DNA from: Streptosporangium album
GTDB lineage: Bacteria; Actinomycetota; Actinomycetes; Streptosporangiales; Streptosporangiaceae
Direction: 5' to 3'
DNA length: 64,000 nt
NCBI RefSeq assembly: GCF_014203795.1
Contig: NZ_JACHJU010000003.1
Location: 186,001-250,000 of the forward strand
A program made the position numbers and the translations under genes. The notes below the pieces were generated by a model. It was not told the origin of the DNA and did no database searches. It saw only the letters and a list, made by a program, of their open reading frames with translations. Positions 62,613 to 64,000 of the stretch are shown one piece after another; positions within the stretch are counted from its first letter, which is position 1; each line of letters starts with the position of its first letter.

Positions 62613-63563
62613 ATGAGCGGCGTCACCCATGCCGCGCCGCCCCGGTGGCGGCGCGGCGAGGGCCGCAAGGCCCTCCTGTGGATGTCCCCATGGCTGGTCG
62701 GGTTCGCGGTCTTCTTCGCCTACCCCCTCGCGGCGACGGTCTACTTCTCCTTCCACCGCTACGACCTGTTCACGCTGGAGTTCATCGGCCTGGACAACTA
62801 CCGCTACTTCCTCCACGACGACCGGGCGTGGGTGTCCATCAAGAACACGCTGTGGCTGGTGGTCTTCATGGTCCCGGCCCAGGTGCTCTTCGGCCTGGCC
62901 GTGGCCCAGCTGCTCACCCGCCTGAAGGCGGGCTCCGGCTTCTTCCGCACGGTGTTCTACCTGCCGTCGCTGGTGCCGCTGGTCGCCGGGACCGTCTCCT
63001 TCGTCTTCCTGATGAACCCCTCGGGTCCCCTCAACCAGATCATCGAGCTCTTCGGGATCACCGCGCCCGACTGGTTCGGTGACAAGGACTGGGCCAAGCC
63101 CGGCCTGACCCTGCTGGCCATGTGGGGCATCGGCAACACAATGATGATCTTCCTTGCCGCGCTGCTGGACGTGCCCAAACACCTGTACGAGGCCGCCGCC
63201 ATCGACGGAGCGGGCGGGTGGCGGCAGTTCCGGAGCATCACGCTGCCGATGATCTCCCCCGTGCTGATGTTCTCCACGGTCACCGGGGTCATCTACGCGC
63301 TGCAGTACTTCACCCAGGCGATGATCGCCTCCCGGGTCGCGGCCGGGGTCACCGATTCGCCGGGCAGCAGCTTCGTGCCGGGCTATCCCGAGCTGTCCAC
63401 GCTGACGCTGCCCCAGTGGCTGTTCCACGCGGGATTCCGCGACTTCAGCATGGGCTACGCCTGCGTGCTGGCGCTGCTGCTGTTCGCGGCTTCTGTGATC
63501 TTCACCCTCGTCCTCATCCGCCGGTTCCGCACGTTCGCCGACGGCCAAGGAGGCAACCCGTGA
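62613..63563 (+). CDS. Carbohydrate ABC transporter permease, MalF type
   Basis: The 316-residue membrane protein has six helices: the first is WMSPWLVGFAVFFAYPLAAT. It has the FHRYDLFTLEFIGLDNYRYF external loop and the EAA motif EAAAIDGAGGWRQFRSITLP that contacts the ATPase. It begins at ATG 62613, six bases after the binding-protein stop, and its stop overlaps the next GTG. It pairs with the MalG-type permease to form the channel. No ATPase gene is seen in the window; CUT1 systems in actinomycetes often share one (MsiK). Confidence 0.93.
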   Translation: MSGVTHAAPPRWRRGEGRKALLWMSPWLVGFAVFFAYPLAATVYFSFHRYDLFTLEFIGLDNYRYFLHDDRAWVSIKNTLWLVVFMVPAQVLFGLAVAQLLTRLKAGSGFFRTVFYLPSLVPLVAGTVSFVFLMNPSGPLNQIIELFGITAPDWFGDKDWAKPGLTLLAMWGIGNTMMIFLAALLDVPKHLYEAAAIDGAGGWRQFRSITLPMISPVLMFSTVTGVIYALQYFTQAMIASRVAAGVTDSPGSSFVPGYPELSTLTLPQWLFHAGFRDFSMGYACVLALLLFAASVIFTLVLIRRFRTFADGQGGNP

Positions 63564-64000
63564 CCACCCTGGCCACCCGGCCGCCCACCACCGCCTCCCC
63601 CGCCGGCCGCGCGGCCGCACGCGGCGGACGGGCCCGCAGGACGCTGTACTGGATCGCCACCCACACCGTCGCCGTCGCCCTGTCGATGATGTTCATCGGC
63701 CCGCTGGTGTTCGTGACGCTGACCGCGCTGATGAGCGACGACCAGGCGCTCACCGGCGACCTGTGGCCGGACACCTGGAACTGGGGCAACTTCGCCGAGG
63801 TGTTCGCCAGGTCGCAGCTCCTGCACTGGCTGGGCAACACGTTCATGTACGCCGGGCTCGGCACCCTGTTCACGCTGCTGTCGTCGATCCCGGTGGCCTA
63901 TGCGATGGCCCGGTTCCGCTTCCGTGGACGCAGGCTGGCCTTCTTCGCGGTCATCATGATGATGATGCTGCCGCCGCAGGTCGTCGCCGTCCCCGTCTAC
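63560..64000 (+). CDS. Carbohydrate ABC transporter permease, MalG type, 3' end outside window
   Basis: The 147 visible codons begin at GTG 63560 (overlap with the previous stop, GTGA). They encode an N-terminal Ala/Arg-rich tail, the first helix (TVAVALSMMFIGPLVFVTLT), the NWGNFAEVFARSQLLHWLGN segment and the start of the core (SSIPVAYAMARFRFRGRRLA), ending in MLPPQVVAVPVY. All fit a MalG-type permease. The EAA loop lies beyond the window. Confidence 0.92.
   Translation, partial: MTTLATRPPTTASPAGRAAARGGRARRTLYWIATHTVAVALSMMFIGPLVFVTLTALMSDDQALTGDLWPDTWNWGNFAEVFARSQLLHWLGNTFMYAGLGTLFTLLSSIPVAYAMARFRFRGRRLAFFAVIMMMMLPPQVVAVPVY

Overview
The window is high-GC DNA from a filamentous-type actinomycete. 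The evidence is the strong G/C bias at third codon positions, the frequent GTG starts with 4-base stop/start overlaps, and the gene families: AfsR-type regulator, HelD, actinobacterial lnt/ppm pair, ROK/CUT1 sugar operon, HATPase anti-sigma-like protein and secreted hydrolases. Streptosporangiaceae or a relative is my best guess, but this is inference and no rRNA is present.

Region 1 (1-15 kb) looks like a defence/accessory island. It holds the 5' part of a type I restriction methylase gene (hsdM), a frameshifted XRE regulator, a DUF1540 protein, an anti-sigma-type ATPase with a tiny coupled ORF, a replication-initiator-like winged-helix gene and a hicAB toxin-antitoxin pair. It ends with a translationally coupled two-gene unit: a 2033-residue P-loop NTPase followed by an MBL/beta-CASP RNase with a coiled-coil N-terminus. 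That pair is the best candidate for an undescribed conflict system.

Region 2 (15-26 kb) carries a small conserved protein, an Lrp/AsnC regulator divergent from a complete oligopeptide ABC operon (binding protein, two permeases, two ATPases) that ends in an M24-fold protein lacking metal ligands, and a 992-residue AfsR/SARP-type regulator.

Region 3 (26-48 kb) is rich in exported enzymes: an M23 endopeptidase and an amidase sharing a nearly identical 330-bp 3' segment, a NAGPA/metallophosphoesterase fusion (frameshifted), an M4 protease, a GH87 glucanase and an S1 protease. Among them lie a ThuA-like protein, an EF-G paralogue behind a leader ORF and a perfect palindrome, a zinc alcohol dehydrogenase and a Spo0M-like protein. 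A composite insertion sits at 43.8-47.1 kb: an IS701-like element disrupted by an IS3-family element that has a canonical -1 slippery heptamer.

Region 4 (48-60 kb) contains a GNAT acetyltransferase, a DHA2 MFS exporter, a MITE-like 145-bp inverted-repeat element, an NmrA-type reductase, the remains of an ATP-grasp RiPP cluster (intact precursor, internally deleted maturase and ABC transporter), an SDR, FxsA, the ppm-lnt pair and helD, whose start codon appears to be ATT.

Region 5 (60-64 kb) is a ROK-controlled CUT1 sugar ABC operon (regulator, binding protein, permeases) that runs off the right edge. Its likely operator is a perfect 11+1+11 palindrome. I saw no tRNA, rRNA or CRISPR array.
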